Shown here: positions 8,871 through 17,815 of the stretch, in pieces
Position numbering within the stretch: position 1 is the stretch's first letter
Layout: each line of letters starts with the position of its first letter
From: Flavobacteriales bacterium
GTDB taxonomy: Bacteria > Bacteroidota > Bacteroidia > Flavobacteriales > Flavobacteriaceae
DNA length: 54,249 nucleotides
NCBI GenBank assembly: GCA_013205245.1
Contig: JABMNH010000010.1
Location: 1-54,249 of the forward strand
Direction of reading: 5' to 3'
Notes under the pieces: generated by a model
Databases searched by the model: none
What the model was told of the DNA's origin: nothing
Seen by the model: only the letters and a program-made list of their open reading frames with translations
Position numbers and translations under genes: made by a program

Positions 8871-8901
8871 AAAAAAGGCTGCCAATTGGCAGCCTTTTTT
8901 T
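8871..8901 (+). terminator. Terminator after the ExbB/ExbD operon
   Basis: Stem AAAAAAGGCTGCC / GGCAGCCTTTTTT with an AATT loop and a T run. It ends the four-gene transcript before the rpsO promoter. Confidence 0.93.
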
Positions 8902-8950
8902 ATTTAAAACACGCTCCTTAAAATTTAATAGATTAGCATTTTGCGAGAAC

Positions 8951-8980
8951 TTGCCTTTCGAAATAATAATTGTATATTTG
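8951..8980 (+). promoter_or_regulatory. rpsO promoter
   Basis: TTG at 8951-8953, 19 bases, then TATATTTG at 8973-8980: a full match to the Bacteroidota primary sigma consensus. The predicted leader of the rpsO mRNA is about 40 bases. Confidence 0.8.
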
Positions 8981-9025
8981 CGCCCAAATTAAATTATACA
9001 TAATAATCATTTAAATAATATTGGC

Positions 9026-9295
9026 ATGTACTTAACAAAAGAGACAAAACAAGACATTTTTAAAAAGCACGGAAAATCTGAATCAGATACCGGTACTTCT
9101 GAAGGGCAAATTGCTTTATTCACTTTCAGAATTAATCATTTAACAGAACACTTAAAAAAGAATCGTAAAGATTTTAACACAGAGCGTTCGCTGGTTAAAT
9201 TGGTAGGTAAACGCAGAAGTTTGTTAGACTACTTAAAAGATAGCGATATCACAAGATATCGTGCTATTATTAAAGAGTTAGCTTTAAGAAAATAA
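9026..9295 (+). CDS. rpsO: 30S ribosomal protein S15
   Basis: An 89-residue S15 of standard length. It contains the family-typical TGTSEGQIALFTFRINHLTEHLKK segment and the C-terminal KLVGKRRSLLDYLK motif that binds 16S rRNA. S15 is a primary binding protein of the 30S central domain. It has its own promoter and terminator, and pnp follows 136 bases later in the same orientation. The rpsO-pnp order is widely conserved; here the two are separated by a terminator. Confidence 0.98.
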   Translation: MYLTKETKQDIFKKHGKSESDTGTSEGQIALFTFRINHLTEHLKKNRKDFNTERSLVKLVGKRRSLLDYLKDSDITRYRAIIKELALRK

Positions 9296-9303
9296 ACAAT
9301 TAC

Positions 9304-9330
9304 AAAGAGGCTTTTAAAGCCTCTTTTTTT
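9304..9330 (+). terminator. Terminator after rpsO
   Basis: Stem AAAGAGGCTTT / AAAGCCTCTTT followed by a T run, 9 bases after the rpsO stop. Confidence 0.9.
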
Positions 9331-9431
9331 ATAAAAAGGCTATAACTTAGCATTTCATTGGCAATAAACAACACACAACTTATTTATTGTTTAATCAAAC
9401 CTAAAAAAATAGGTTTAAAAATTTAAAAATT

Positions 9432-11645
9432 ATGATTCCTAAATTATTTAAGGAAACGATTGACTTAGGCGATGGCAGAACCATCACTATCGAAACAGGC
9501 CGTTTAGCTAAACAAGCGCATGGTTCGGTTGTCGTACGTATGGGAAAAACTGTATTATTAGGTACTGTAGTATCTAACTATAGTGCAAGCCCTGTTGATT
9601 TTTTACCACTAACGGTAGATTATCGCGAAAAATTTGCTGCCGCAGGAAAATATCCTGGTGGATTCTTTAAAAGAGAAGCAAGACCTAGCGATAGCGAAGT
9701 CTTAACAATGCGTTTGGTAGACCGTGTATTACGTCCACTTTTTCCAAAAGATTACCACGCAGAAACACAAGTTATGATTCAATTAATGTCTCATGACGAA
9801 AATGTTATGCCAGAAGCTTTAGCAGGATTAGCGGCATCTGCTGCTATTCAGTTAAGCGATTTCCCTTTTGAGTGTCCTATTTCTGAAGCGCGTGTAGCAC
9901 GTGTAAATGGTGAATTTATTATTAATCCTAGTAAAGAATTATTAGCTCAAGCCGATATTGATATGATGGTTGGAGCTTCTGCCGATTCTGTTATGATGGT
10001 AGAAGGAGAAATGGATGAGTGTAGTGAAGAAGATATGGCAGCTGCCATTAAATTTGCACACGAAGCTATTAAACTGCAATGTGCTGCACAAGTGCGTTTA
10101 GCAGAAGCTTTCGGTAAAAAAGAAGTGCGTACATACGATGTTGAAGAAAGTGATGAAGACTTTGCACAAATTGTACACGATTTTTCTTACCAAAAAGTAT
10201 ATGATATTGCAAAAGCAGGATCATCTAAACAAGAACGTACTGAGAAATTCGCTGCTCTAAAAGAAGAATTAAAAGCATCTTTTACAGAAGAAGAATTAGA
10301 AGAAAAAGGAAAGTTTATTTCAAAATATTATAATAAAGCGCAAAAAGCGGCTATTAGAGACCTTACTTTAAATGAAGGTTTACGTTTAGACGGAAGAAAA
10401 ACAAATGAAATCAGACCAATTTGGTGTGAGGTAGATTATTTACCTTCTCCTCATGGTTCTGCCGTATTCACACGTGGCGAAACACAAGCTTTAGCAACTG
10501 TAACTTTAGGAACTTCAAGAGATGCCAATATTATAGACTCACCAACTGATGAAGGCGAAGAGCGTTTCTATTTACACTACAATTTTCCACCATTCTGTAC
10601 AGGTGAAGCAAGACCATTAAGAGGTACTTCCCGTAGAGAAGTTGGTCATGGTAACTTAGCGCAACGTGCTTTAAAAAACATGGTTCCAGCAGATTGTCCT
10701 TATACTGTTAGAGTGGTTTCAGAAGTTTTAGAATCTAACGGTTCTTCATCTATGGCAACTGTTTGTGCTGGTACTTTAGCCTTAATGGATGCTGGTATTC
10801 AAATGAAAAAACCAGTTTCTGGTATTGCTATGGGTTTAATTTCTGATGAAGCTACAGGAAAATTTGCAGTTTTATCTGATATTCTTGGAGATGAAGATCA
10901 CTTAGGTGATATGGATTTTAAAGTAACTGGTACTGCCGATGGTATTACAGCTTGTCAAATGGATATCAAAGTAAAAGGTTTGTCTTATGAAGTGTTAGAA
11001 AGTGCTTTGGCACAAGCACGCGATGGCCGTTTACATATATTAAATATCCTTACAGACACTATTGCAAAACCTAATGATGATGTAAAAGCTCATGCACCAA
11101 AAATGGTTTCTAAAATCATACCCAATGAATTTATTGGCGCATTGATTGGCCCTGGTGGAAAAGTAATTCAAGAAATGCAAAAAGTAACAGGTTGTACAAT
11201 TGTTATTAATGAAGACCCAATTACTGAAGAAGGTATTGTTGAAATATTAGGGACTAACCAAGAAGGTATTGATGCTGTTTTAGCTAAAATTGCTTCAATA
11301 ACATTTAAACCTATTCTTGGAAATACTTACCAAGTTAAGGTAATTAAAATTCTTGATTTTGGACCGGTTGTTGAATATATTGAGGCTCCAGGCAACGAAG
11401 TGTTATTACATATTTCAGAATTAGCATGGGAACGTACCGAAAATGTTACTGATGTTGTTAATATGGGAGATGTTTTTGATGTTAAATATTTTGGAAAAGA
11501 TCCTAGAACTCATAAAGAAAAAGTATCTAGAAAAGCTATTTTGCCAAAACCAGAAGGTTTTGTAGAAAGACCTCCACGTGATAACAATAGAGATAACCGC
11601 TCTAGAGACAATCGTTCTAACGATAGGAGACCTAGAAGAGATTAA
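9432..11645 (+). CDS. pnp: Polyribonucleotide nucleotidyltransferase (PNPase)
   Basis: PNPase degrades RNA 3'-5' by phosphorolysis and is a core mRNA-decay enzyme. The 737 residues show the expected order: a first RNase PH domain (about 10-230), a helical linker (about 240-315), a second catalytic RNase PH domain (about 320-545), a KH domain (about 555-620, with [16 protein letters not shown]), an S1 domain (about 625-695) and a short basic Arg/Asn/Asp-rich tail ([16 protein letters not shown]). The tail may help RNA binding. It follows rpsO and is closed by a strong terminator. Confidence 0.98.
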   Translation: MIPKLFKETIDLGDGRTITIETGRLAKQAHGSVVVRMGKTVLLGTVVSNYSASPVDFLPLTVDYREKFAAAGKYPGGFFKREARPSDSEVLTMRLVDRVLRPLFPKDYHAETQVMIQLMSHDENVMPEALAGLAASAAIQLSDFPFECPISEARVARVNGEFIINPSKELLAQADIDMMVGASADSVMMVEGEMDECSEEDMAAAIKFAHEAIKLQCAAQVRLAEAFGKKEVRTYDVEESDEDFAQIVHDFSYQKVYDIAKAGSSKQERTEKFAALKEELKASFTEEELEEKGKFISKYYNKAQKAAIRDLTLNEGLRLDGRKTNEIRPIWCEVDYLPSPHGSAVFTRGETQALATVTLGTSRDANIIDSPTDEGEERFYLHYNFPPFCTGEARPLRGTSRREVGHGNLAQRALKNMVPADCPYTVRVVSEVLESNGSSSMATVCAGTLALMDAGIQMKKPVSGIAMGLISDEATGKFAVLSDILGDEDHLGDMDFKVTGTADGITACQMDIKVKGLSYEVLESALAQARDGRLHILNILTDTIAKPNDDVKAHAPKMVSKIIPNEFIGALIGPGGKVIQEMQKVTGCTIVINEDPITEEGIVEILGTNQEGIDAVLAKIASITFKPILGNTYQVKVIKILDFGPVVEYIEAPGNEVLLHISELAWERTENVTDVVNMGDVFDVKYFGKDPRTHKEKVSRKAILPKPEGFVERPPRDNNRDNRSRDNRSNDRRPRRD

Positions 11646-11666
11646 TAATATTTTCTTATAAAAAAC

Positions 11667-11698
11667 AAAACCCTTAGACTTTCGTCTAAGGGTTTTTT
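11667..11698 (+). terminator. Terminator after pnp
   Basis: Stem AAAACCCTTAGAC / GTCTAAGGGTTTT with a TTTC loop and a T run, 22 bases after the pnp stop. Confidence 0.95.
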
Positions 11699-11800
11699 AT
11701 TTCAATAAATTTAGATAACCCCCCTAAATTTTTTGACATCACAAATATATAAATATTTAACACTTATTTATTGCAAAAAACACAATTTATTAAAACAATT

Positions 11801-11831
11801 TTTTGCATTTTTTGCAAAATATGTATATTTA
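11801..11831 (+). promoter_or_regulatory. Promoter with inverted-repeat operator candidate for the HTH regulator
   Basis: TTTTG at 11801-11805, 18 bases, then TATATTTA at 11824-11831 resemble a primary promoter. The -33 region is also the left half of an inverted repeat TTTTGCA-N5-TGCAAAA (11801-11819). A further TTGCAAAA half-site lies at 11771-11778. Overlap of a dyad with the promoter of a regulator gene suggests autoregulation. The region is very AT-rich, so chance is possible. Confidence 0.4.
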
Positions 11832-11852
11832 CGGTATCAAAAGTAAATTTTT

Positions 11853-12853
11853 ATGAAAAGCCCGCAAGAAACCTTGATGACAATCTTAAAAAAAAGAGTC
11901 CATAAAAAACTCTCTTTTGTAGATATTATCAGCTCAATTCTCCAACTAAATTATGATGCAGCTTACAAAGGGTAACTAACAAAACGTCTCTTTCTATTAA
12001 TGAGACAATAGTTTTGGCCAAACATTTTAATATTTCATTAAATAAGCTATACGATGTCGGTGAAAAAAACAGCATTTTTATTTCTCAAACACCAAATATT
12101 AATAACGTAGAAGATTTAGAGCTTTATTTTAAGATGTCTTATAATACACTGGTCCCTTTGTTAAAAAAGGAAGGTGTTAATATTTGCTATGCAGCCAAAG
12201 AAATTCCCATTTTTTACCTTTTAAATAACACCAAACTGTCAAAATTTAAAATTTATGTATGGCTAAATCTTTTAGATACTACTTTTTCAATGTCTAAAAT
12301 ATCTTTCACCAATTTTAATCCGAGTGATGATTTACTTACCTCTGCACAAAATTTTGGCAGCACCTATACCCAATTTAATATTAAAGAAATAAGGAATGAC
12401 AATGTGCTAAATAAAACCATAAAACAAATTTATCATTTTTTTGAAGTAGGATTGTTGACATTAGACGACGCGCTTATTATTTGTGATGATTTAGAGCAGA
12501 TAATTAAGAAAATTGAAATTAATGCTAGAGCGGGTATGCGATTAGATACGCCTAAAAAAAGGTCTTTCACGCTATACCATAATGAAATTATGGCATTGTC
12601 AAATACAGTAATTATCAGTTCAATTGACACTAAAAGGGTATTATCACCCTACCTGCTTTTATCTTATCATATAATAACAGACCCAAAGACTTGCGATAAC
12701 TTTCAAATTTTTTTCAATAAACAATTAGAAAGTTCAAATCTGTTATCTTCATCAGAAGAAAAAGGAAGAAGCCTGTTCTTTAATAAGTTATATCAAGTAA
12801 TAAACAGATTAAAGACCCGTCTTAAAATAGACGATCAGCTGCCATTAATTTAA
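11853..12853 (+). pseudogene. Helix-turn-helix regulator gene interrupted by a frameshift
   Basis: An ATG at 11853 opens a 40-codon frame (MKSPQETLMTILKKRVHKKL..., ending LNYDAAYKG) that stops at 11973. The other frame, open to 12853, reads VTNKTSLSINETIVLAKHFNISLNKLYDVG from about 11972. Joined by a shift of one base near 11967-11972, the two halves make a continuous helix-turn-helix N-terminus and a protein of about 333 residues; a single lost base in AAAGGG would explain it. The 279-residue part after the TTG at 12014 has no other damage, so the event is recent, an assembly error, or the C-terminal part is still used. I know this sequence type as a flavobacterial HTH regulator family of unknown target; the rest (about 250 residues) has no recognised domain. 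No canonical slippery heptamer is present. Confidence 0.7.
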
Positions 12854-12863
12854 TTTAATTTTT

Positions 12864-12894
12864 TTTGTAACATTTATACGTGGCCTTACGTATA
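12864..12894 (+). promoter_or_regulatory. Candidate rpoD promoter
   Basis: TTTG at 12864-12867, exactly 19 bases, then TACGTATA at 12887-12894. The -33 is perfect and the -7 is partial (TAnnTxTx). Confidence 0.4.
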
Positions 12895-12926
12895 TAAGTG
12901 TAGATACAGAAAAACTTCAGATTTAC

Positions 12927-13790
12927 ATGAGACAACTCAAAATTACAAAACAGGTTACCAATCGCGAAACCGCATCATTAGACAAGTATTTACAAGAAAT
13001 AGGAAAAGTTGATTTAATAACCGCCGATATGGAGGTTGAATTAGCCCAACGTATTAGAGCTGGTGATCAAGTGGCTTTAGAAAAATTGACAAAAGCCAAT
13101 TTAAGATTTGTTGTGTCTGTTGCCAAACAATACCAAAATCAGGGTTTAACACTTCCAGATTTAATTAACGAAGGTAATTTAGGTTTGATAAAAGCGGCTA
13201 GACGTTTTGATGAAACCCGTGGCTTTAAATTTATCTCTTATGCTGTTTGGTGGATTCGTCAATCTATTTTACAAGCACTTGCAGAACAATCTAGAATTGT
13301 GCGTTTGCCTTTAAATAAAATTGGTTCTATCAATAAAATAAATAAAACATTTGCAAGGTTAGAACAAGAGGCAGAACGTCCGCCTTCTGCCGAAGAAATT
13401 GCAAAAGAGTTAGACATGACCATTACAGAGGTTAAAGAATCTCTAAAAAATGCAGGCCGTCACGTCTCTATGGATGCGCCTTTAATTGAAGGTGAAGATT
13501 CAAATCTTTATGATGTCTTAAACTCAGGAGAATCTCCAAACCCAGATAGAGCTTTGTTGCACGAATCTTTACGTGTAGAAATAGAACGTGCTTTAGAAAC
13601 TTTAACACCTAGAGAAGGTGATGTTGTGCGTCTTTATTTTGGTCTTGGTGATGAGCATCCAATGACACTTGAAGAAATTGGTGAAACTTTCGATTTAACA
13701 CGCGAACGTGTCCGTCAAATTAAAGAAAAAGCAATTCGCAGGTTAAAACATACCTCACGAAGCCGTATTTTAAAAACCTATTTAGGTTAA
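12927..13790 (+). CDS. rpoD: RNA polymerase primary sigma factor (sigma-70 / SigA type)
   Basis: The housekeeping sigma factor of this organism. The 287-residue form has no region 1.1, as is normal in Bacteroidota. Visible parts are region 1.2 ([16 protein letters not shown], about 17-32), region 2 with the core-binding and -10 recognition helices ([55 protein letters not shown], about 59-125), region 3 (about 130-205) and the region 4.2 helix-turn-helix ([28 protein letters not shown] near the end). It starts 73 bases after the damaged regulator gene and is followed by a terminator. It should recognise the TTTG/TAnnTTTG promoters seen across the window. Confidence 0.97.
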   Translation: MRQLKITKQVTNRETASLDKYLQEIGKVDLITADMEVELAQRIRAGDQVALEKLTKANLRFVVSVAKQYQNQGLTLPDLINEGNLGLIKAARRFDETRGFKFISYAVWWIRQSILQALAEQSRIVRLPLNKIGSINKINKTFARLEQEAERPPSAEEIAKELDMTITEVKESLKNAGRHVSMDAPLIEGEDSNLYDVLNSGESPNPDRALLHESLRVEIERALETLTPREGDVVRLYFGLGDEHPMTLEEIGETFDLTRERVRQIKEKAIRRLKHTSRSRILKTYLG

Positions 13791-13814
13791 AATGAGCTTA
13801 GTTTAAGTGTCAGA

Positions 13815-13836
13815 TTGAGCGCAGTCGAAATCTAAA
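13815..13836 (+). repeat. GAGCGCAGTCGA-type dispersed repeat, copy 1
   Basis: A short unit containing TGAGCGCAGTCGAAATCT. The same core occurs at 17697-17717 and, inverted, at 26575-26590. It lies between the rpoD stop and its terminator hairpin. Confidence 0.6.
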
Positions 13837-13850
13837 CATAACTACAATTT

Positions 13851-13886
13851 AAAAACGCCTTGAAATATCTAGGCGTTTTCTTTTTT
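13851..13886 (+). terminator. Terminator after rpoD
   Basis: Stem AAAAACGCCT / AGGCGTTTTC followed by a T run, about 60 bases after the rpoD stop. Confidence 0.85.
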
Positions 13887-13914
13887 ATATTACTTTTGTA
13901 ACAAATCATAAATT

Positions 13915-14565
13915 ATGAGCCATCTTATTGCACCTTCAATGCTTGCCGCCGATTTTTCTAACCTTAAAAAAGATATTGATCTTGTAAATAATAGCGAAGC
14001 CGATTGGTTTCACCTCGATGTGATGGATGGCGTTTTTGTGCCCAATATCTCTTTTGGTGTTCCTGTCATTAAAGCCATTAAAAAGCACACTACAAAAACA
14101 CTCGACGTGCATTTGATGATTGTTAATCCCGATAAATTTATTGATGATTTCAAAAAGGCTGGTGCCGATGTGTTGACGGTTCATTACGAAGCTTGTCCAC
14201 ATTTACATCGCACAGTTCAAGCTATAAAAGCAAGCGGTATGAAAGCGGGCGTGTCTTTAAATCCGCATACACCTGTTGCTGTTTTAGAAGATATTATTAC
14301 CGATTTAGATTTGGTTTTAATTATGAGTGTGAATCCGGGTTTTGGTGGACAATCATTTATAGAAAACACTTATAAAAAAATTATTCAGTTAAAAGATTTA
14401 ATTCTAAAATCGGGTTCTGAAGCTTTAATTGAAATTGATGGCGGTGTAAATGCTCAAAACACACCTAAACTTTTAGCCGTTGGCGCTGATGTTTTGGTGG
14501 CCGGAAGTTTTGTTTTTAAAAGTGACAATCCCACACAAACCATTGCCGATTTAAAAAACATTTAA
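13915..14565 (+). CDS. rpe: Ribulose-phosphate 3-epimerase
   Basis: Interconverts ribulose 5-phosphate and xylulose 5-phosphate in the pentose phosphate pathway. The 216-residue TIM barrel has the family markers: IAPSMLAADFSNL at the N-terminus, HLDVMDGVFVPNISFG with metal-binding His and catalytic Asp, LDVHLMI, the VNPGFGGQSF loop and EIDGGVNAQN with the second catalytic Asp, followed by the phosphate-binding VAGSFVF. It is a single gene converging on recJ. Confidence 0.97.
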   Translation: MSHLIAPSMLAADFSNLKKDIDLVNNSEADWFHLDVMDGVFVPNISFGVPVIKAIKKHTTKTLDVHLMIVNPDKFIDDFKKAGADVLTVHYEACPHLHRTVQAIKASGMKAGVSLNPHTPVAVLEDIITDLDLVLIMSVNPGFGGQSFIENTYKKIIQLKDLILKSGSEALIEIDGGVNAQNTPKLLAVGADVLVAGSFVFKSDNPTQTIADLKNI

Positions 14566-14570
14566 GATGT

Positions 14571-14620
14571 ACTGTCATTCTGATAGAGTCCCGCATAGTG
14601 TGGGACGACGAGGAATCTTT
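14571..14620. repeat. Intergenic hairpin repeat between rpe and recJ
   Basis: An 8-bp stem GTCCCGCA / TGTGGGAC (14588-14606, one G-T pair, 3-base loop), preceded by TGTCATTCTGA and followed by ACGAGGAATCT. It sits between convergent genes and has no T run. It resembles the other short dispersed hairpin elements of this window. Confidence 0.5.
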
Positions 14621-14650
14621 ATGTCAAAAGGAACGCGTAGTTTTTATAGT

Positions 14651-16366
14651 TTAGTTGTCAGCTTCAATATCTTTTAAACTTAGCTGAATAGAAGTGACGC
14701 CATTCCAATGATTTTCTTCGAGGGTAAAAACAGCTTTAAAAGCTTGTCCGTTTGATACCAAATCATATTTATCACCTAAATTAAATCCAATGGCATTGTA
14801 TGTTTTAAAATCGGCACCAGCAATAATACTCAGTTTTAGATGCAAACCCTCTTGACCCACTTTTTTACCAAACCCATTATCGCGTAAGCCAGAGGCCATA
14901 AAAACGGGACTCATATTTCCCGGACCAAAAGGCGCCATTTGTTTTAAAACACGGTAAAATTTGGGCGTAATATTGCTTAATTCTATAGGGGCGTCAATTA
15001 AAATTTCTGGCACTAAACAAGATTCCGGAATGGTGCTTTTAACCATTTCTTCAAATTTATTTTTAAAAATCTGATAATTTTCTTCTAACATGGTAAGACC
15101 AGCTGCATATTTATGGCCGCCAAATTGCTCTAAATGTTCGGCACAATTTTCAATGGCATTATACACATCAAAACCTTTTACAGAACGTGCCGATGCTGCC
15201 AATTTATCGCCACTTTTTGTAAAAACTAAGGTAGGGCGGTAATAGGTTTCAATCAATCTAGAAGCTACAATGCCAATCACACCTTTGTGCCAATTTTCAT
15301 GATAAACCACAGATGTTGCATTTTTTTGCTCACCGTTATCTTTAATTTGTTGTAAAGCTTCTAGGGTTATTTCTTGGTCTTTAGCACGTCTGTCTGAATT
15401 AAAAACACCAATTTCTTTCGCGAATTCTTCGGCTTGTTCAAAATTCATTTCGGTGAGTAATTCAACGGCATAACGTCCATGTTTCATACGTCCAGCCGCA
15501 TTTATTTTTGGCGCAATACCAAAAACAACATCTGTAATGCTAAGCTCTTTTTTCTTGGTTTGACCAATAAGTGCTTTAAAACCGGGTCTCGGATTTGTAT
15601 TAATAACTTCCAAACCAAAGTATGCCAATATTCTATTTTCACCTGTAATTGGTACAATATCTGCACCAATAGCTGTAGCTACTAAATCTAAATACGGTAT
15701 TAAATCTGTTGTGTTTTGTCCCGACAGCAATCGGGATCTTTTTTCGGCTATAGCCTGAATAAGTTTAAAGCCAATACCACATCCGCAAAGTTCATCATAC
15801 GGATAGTTGCAATCAGCGCGTTTTGGATCTAAAACAGCAACAGCTTCTGGCAAATCATCACCAGGTCTGTGATGGTCACAAATAATAAAATCAATATTTT
15901 TTTGATTGGCATAAGCGACTTTATCTATCGCTTTAATACCACAATCTAAGGCAATAATTAAGGTAATATTGTTATCGTCGGCATAGTCAATGCCTTTAAA
16001 CGAAATACCATAACCTTCATCATAACGGTCAGGAATATAAGTGTCAATTCGGTCGTAAATAGTTTTAAGATAGGCCGATACCAAACTTACAGCAGTAGTG
16101 CCATCAACATCATAATCGCCATAAACCAGAATGGTTTCTTGATTCGCTATGGCCGATTCTATTCGCGCTACAGCGATGCCCATATCTTTCATTAAATACG
16201 GATTGTGTAAGTCAGAAAATTTGGGTCTGAAAAAGTTTTTTGCTTGATTAAAATTGACGATGCCACGTTGTACCAATAATTGCGCTTGGATATTAGAAAC
16301 CGATAGGGTTTTAGCCAATTCAGTTACTTCTAAATTATTAGGTTCGGGTTTGAATGTCCAACGCAT
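14651..16366 (-). CDS. recJ: Single-stranded-DNA-specific exonuclease RecJ
   Basis: RecJ degrades single-stranded DNA 5'-3' in recombination and repair. The 571-residue protein has the DHH phosphoesterase motifs: YGDYDVDGTTA near residue 80, ALDCGIKA, and CDHHRPGDDLPEA near 165. The DHHA1 part follows with GGHKYAAG near 415, then a C-terminal OB-like domain. The segment EKRSRLLSGQNTTDLIPYLD (about residues 214-234) carries roughly six extra residues encoded by a palindromic repeat at 15719-15736. A -7 element TACATTTG is on the minus strand at 16383-16390, just before the start. Confidence 0.95.
   Translation of the reverse strand: MRWTFKPEPNNLEVTELAKTLSVSNIQAQLLVQRGIVNFNQAKNFFRPKFSDLHNPYLMKDMGIAVARIESAIANQETILVYGDYDVDGTTAVSLVSAYLKTIYDRIDTYIPDRYDEGYGISFKGIDYADDNNITLIIALDCGIKAIDKVAYANQKNIDFIICDHHRPGDDLPEAVAVLDPKRADCNYPYDELCGCGIGFKLIQAIAEKRSRLLSGQNTTDLIPYLDLVATAIGADIVPITGENRILAYFGLEVINTNPRPGFKALIGQTKKKELSITDVVFGIAPKINAAGRMKHGRYAVELLTEMNFEQAEEFAKEIGVFNSDRRAKDQEITLEALQQIKDNGEQKNATSVVYHENWHKGVIGIVASRLIETYYRPTLVFTKSGDKLAASARSVKGFDVYNAIENCAEHLEQFGGHKYAAGLTMLEENYQIFKNKFEEMVKSTIPESCLVPEILIDAPIELSNITPKFYRVLKQMAPFGPGNMSPVFMASGLRDNGFGKKVGQEGLHLKLSIIAGADFKTYNAIGFNLGDKYDLVSNGQAFKAVFTLEENHWNGVTSIQLSLKDIEADN
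15719..15736. repeat. Palindromic repeat embedded in recJ
   Basis: TCCCGA-CAGCAA-TCGGGA forms a 6-bp GC-rich stem inside the recJ coding sequence and encodes SRLLSG in frame on the minus strand. It is the same class of hairpin as the intergenic units at 14588-14606 and 26527-26544. Its GC content contrasts with the surrounding coding sequence. Confidence 0.6.
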
Positions 16367-16382
16367 AGGTTTATATCTTACC

Positions 16383-16390
16383 CAAATGTA
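16383..16390 (-). promoter_or_regulatory. Candidate -7 element for recJ
   Basis: On the minus strand this reads TACATTTG, a full match to TAnnTTTG, 16 bases before the recJ ATG. No matching -33 is seen at 19 bases. Confidence 0.45.
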
Positions 16391-16396
16391 GCAATT

Positions 16397-16816
16397 TTAC
16401 TTTTCAAAATATTGAATAGTAGTTGTTAGTTCTGAAAATTGACGAAACATTTCCATCACACCACAATAACGGTCAACTGATAGTGATACGGCTTTTTCAA
16501 TTTTATCCTTTTTAAAATCAGTTCCGCAAAACTTATAAATAACGTCTACTTTGTTATAGTATTTAGGATGTTCTTCGGTTAATTGCCCATTCACGTGTAT
16601 TTTAAAATCGGCTACCTCGGCATGCATTTTTTTAAGTAATGAAACTACATCCATACCAGTACATCCCGCCAAGGCACTTAACATTAAAGGTTTTGGCAAA
16701 ACGCCTTTATTCTGTCCGCCAAATTCAGGATCTGAATCAATATTTACAATACCGCCAGGTTCTTCTACATTAAATAACATGTCGCCTTGCCAATTGCTTT
16801 CAATAGTATGTGTCAT
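16397..16816 (-). CDS. OsmC/Ohr-family protein
   Basis: A 139-residue member of the OsmC/Ohr superfamily, thiol-dependent enzymes that reduce organic hydroperoxides. The two conserved cysteines are visible: Cys52 in SALAGCTGMDVVSLL and Cys118 in VDRYCGVMEMF. The N-terminal strand WQGDMLFNVEEPGG and the central helix follow the family pattern. It looks closer to the YhfA/OsmC-like subgroup than to Ohr, but this is not certain. recJ follows it by about 30 bases on the same strand. It is divergent from the CMD-family gene, another thiol-based peroxide enzyme candidate. Confidence 0.88.
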   Translation of the reverse strand: MTHTIESNWQGDMLFNVEEPGGIVNIDSDPEFGGQNKGVLPKPLMLSALAGCTGMDVVSLLKKMHAEVADFKIHVNGQLTEEHPKYYNKVDVIYKFCGTDFKKDKIEKAVSLSVDRYCGVMEMFRQFSELTTTIQYFEK

Positions 16817-16894
16817 TGTTTTTCTTTTAAAATCTATCCAAATTTACAAGAAAACAAGTACTTTTTTGTAGAAAATTATTTATTATTAATCAAT

Positions 16895-16934
16895 AAAAAA
16901 GGTTGTTCAGTATTAACCGAAACAACCTTTTTTT
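16895..16934. terminator. Orphan bidirectional terminator-like hairpin
   Basis: A 13-bp perfect stem AAAAAAGGTTGTT / AACAACCTTTTTT with a 13-base loop and T tracts in both orientations. It lies between two divergently transcribed genes (OsmC at 16397-16816 minus, CMD protein at 17090 plus), where no known gene ends. It could be the 3' end of an unannotated small RNA. The rest of the 273-base gap is AT-rich with no open frame. Confidence 0.6.
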
Positions 16935-17089
16935 AGTTAGTAGTAAAATCTATTATTTTTGATTTTGCTCAAACATATAATTTAATTTTTTATTTAAAGA
17001 ATTTTTGTATGTGAATGGTGATTTTTACATTTTTCACATGAAATAAAGACCCCTTAATTTTTGTATTATTGTTAAATAAAAAATAAAAT

Positions 17090-17680
17090 ATGCCTTTAGT
17101 TCAACCCTTATCAGCCGATGCTAATAAAGATGTCAAAAAATTAGCCGAATTTTTTAATGAAACCCTTGGGTTTTGTCCAAATTCTGTATTAACCATGCAA
17201 ATTCGTCCAGAAATAGCACGCTCATTTATCAGTTTAAATATGGCAGTAATGGCTAATGAAGGCCGTGTAACTTCTGCATTAAAACGTCTTATTGCATGGG
17301 TCTCTAGCAATGCAACGGGTTGTAGGTATTGTCAAGCGCATGCCATAAGAGCTGCCGAACGTTATGGGGCTGCACAAGAACAGTTAGATAATGTGTGGGA
17401 ATATAAAACACACCCTTCTTTTAATGACGCCGAACGTGCCGCACTAGATTTTGCTTTAGCGGCTTCTGTACTGCCAAACGATGTGAATGAAAACATTCAA
17501 GCCGAGCTTCACAAATATTGGGATGATGGCGAAATTGTAGAAATGTTGGGCGTGATTTCTCTTTTCGGATTTTTAAATCGTTGGAATGATTCTATGGGAA
17601 CGGTTATTGAAGATGGTGCTGTAGATTCTGCCGAAACCTATTTGGGTAAAAATGGTTGGGAACGCGGAAAGCATGTTTAA
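17090..17680 (+). CDS. Carboxymuconolactone decarboxylase / AhpD-family protein
   Basis: A 196-residue protein of the CMD/AhpD superfamily. The active-site signature GCRYCQAHAIR is present, with Cys78, Cys81 and His84; in AhpD-like members this CxxC plus His relays a proton and reduces peroxides or partner peroxiredoxins. The chain is longer than single CMD domains (about 100-120 residues) and matches the longer uncharacterised peroxidase-related branch. The start MPLVQPLSADANKDVKK is the only good ATG. It stands alone, divergent from the OsmC gene. The natural substrate is unknown. Confidence 0.88.
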   Translation: MPLVQPLSADANKDVKKLAEFFNETLGFCPNSVLTMQIRPEIARSFISLNMAVMANEGRVTSALKRLIAWVSSNATGCRYCQAHAIRAAERYGAAQEQLDNVWEYKTHPSFNDAERAALDFALAASVLPNDVNENIQAELHKYWDDGEIVEMLGVISLFGFLNRWNDSMGTVIEDGAVDSAETYLGKNGWERGKHV

Positions 17681-17690
17681 ATGGTGCTTT

Positions 17691-17779
17691 GTCATTTCGA
17701 GCGCAGTCGAGAAATCTAATTATTCTGAAGTTATAGTTTGAGATTACCGCATCACGTTAAAACGTGATTCGCAATGACA
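17691..17779. repeat. GAGCGCAGTCGAG-type repeat, copy 2, with hairpin
   Basis: Starts TGTCATTTCGAGCGCAGTCG and ends CGCAATGACA, whose last bases invert the first (TGTCATT / AATGACA). Inside is a perfect 8-bp stem ATCACGTT / AACGTGAT (17751-17768) with a 2-base loop. The unit fills the gap between the CMD gene and rsmI, which converge here, and may act as a fold-back element. Confidence 0.65.
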
Positions 17780-17815
17780 TTTTTGAAGAGTTACTGACAA
17801 CTGAACACTGCCAAC

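Noticed and set aside
11964..11975. Programmed -1 frameshift in the HTH regulator
   Set aside because: The site TAC AAA GGG TAA lacks a standard slippery heptamer and no strong downstream stem was seen; a lost base is simpler.
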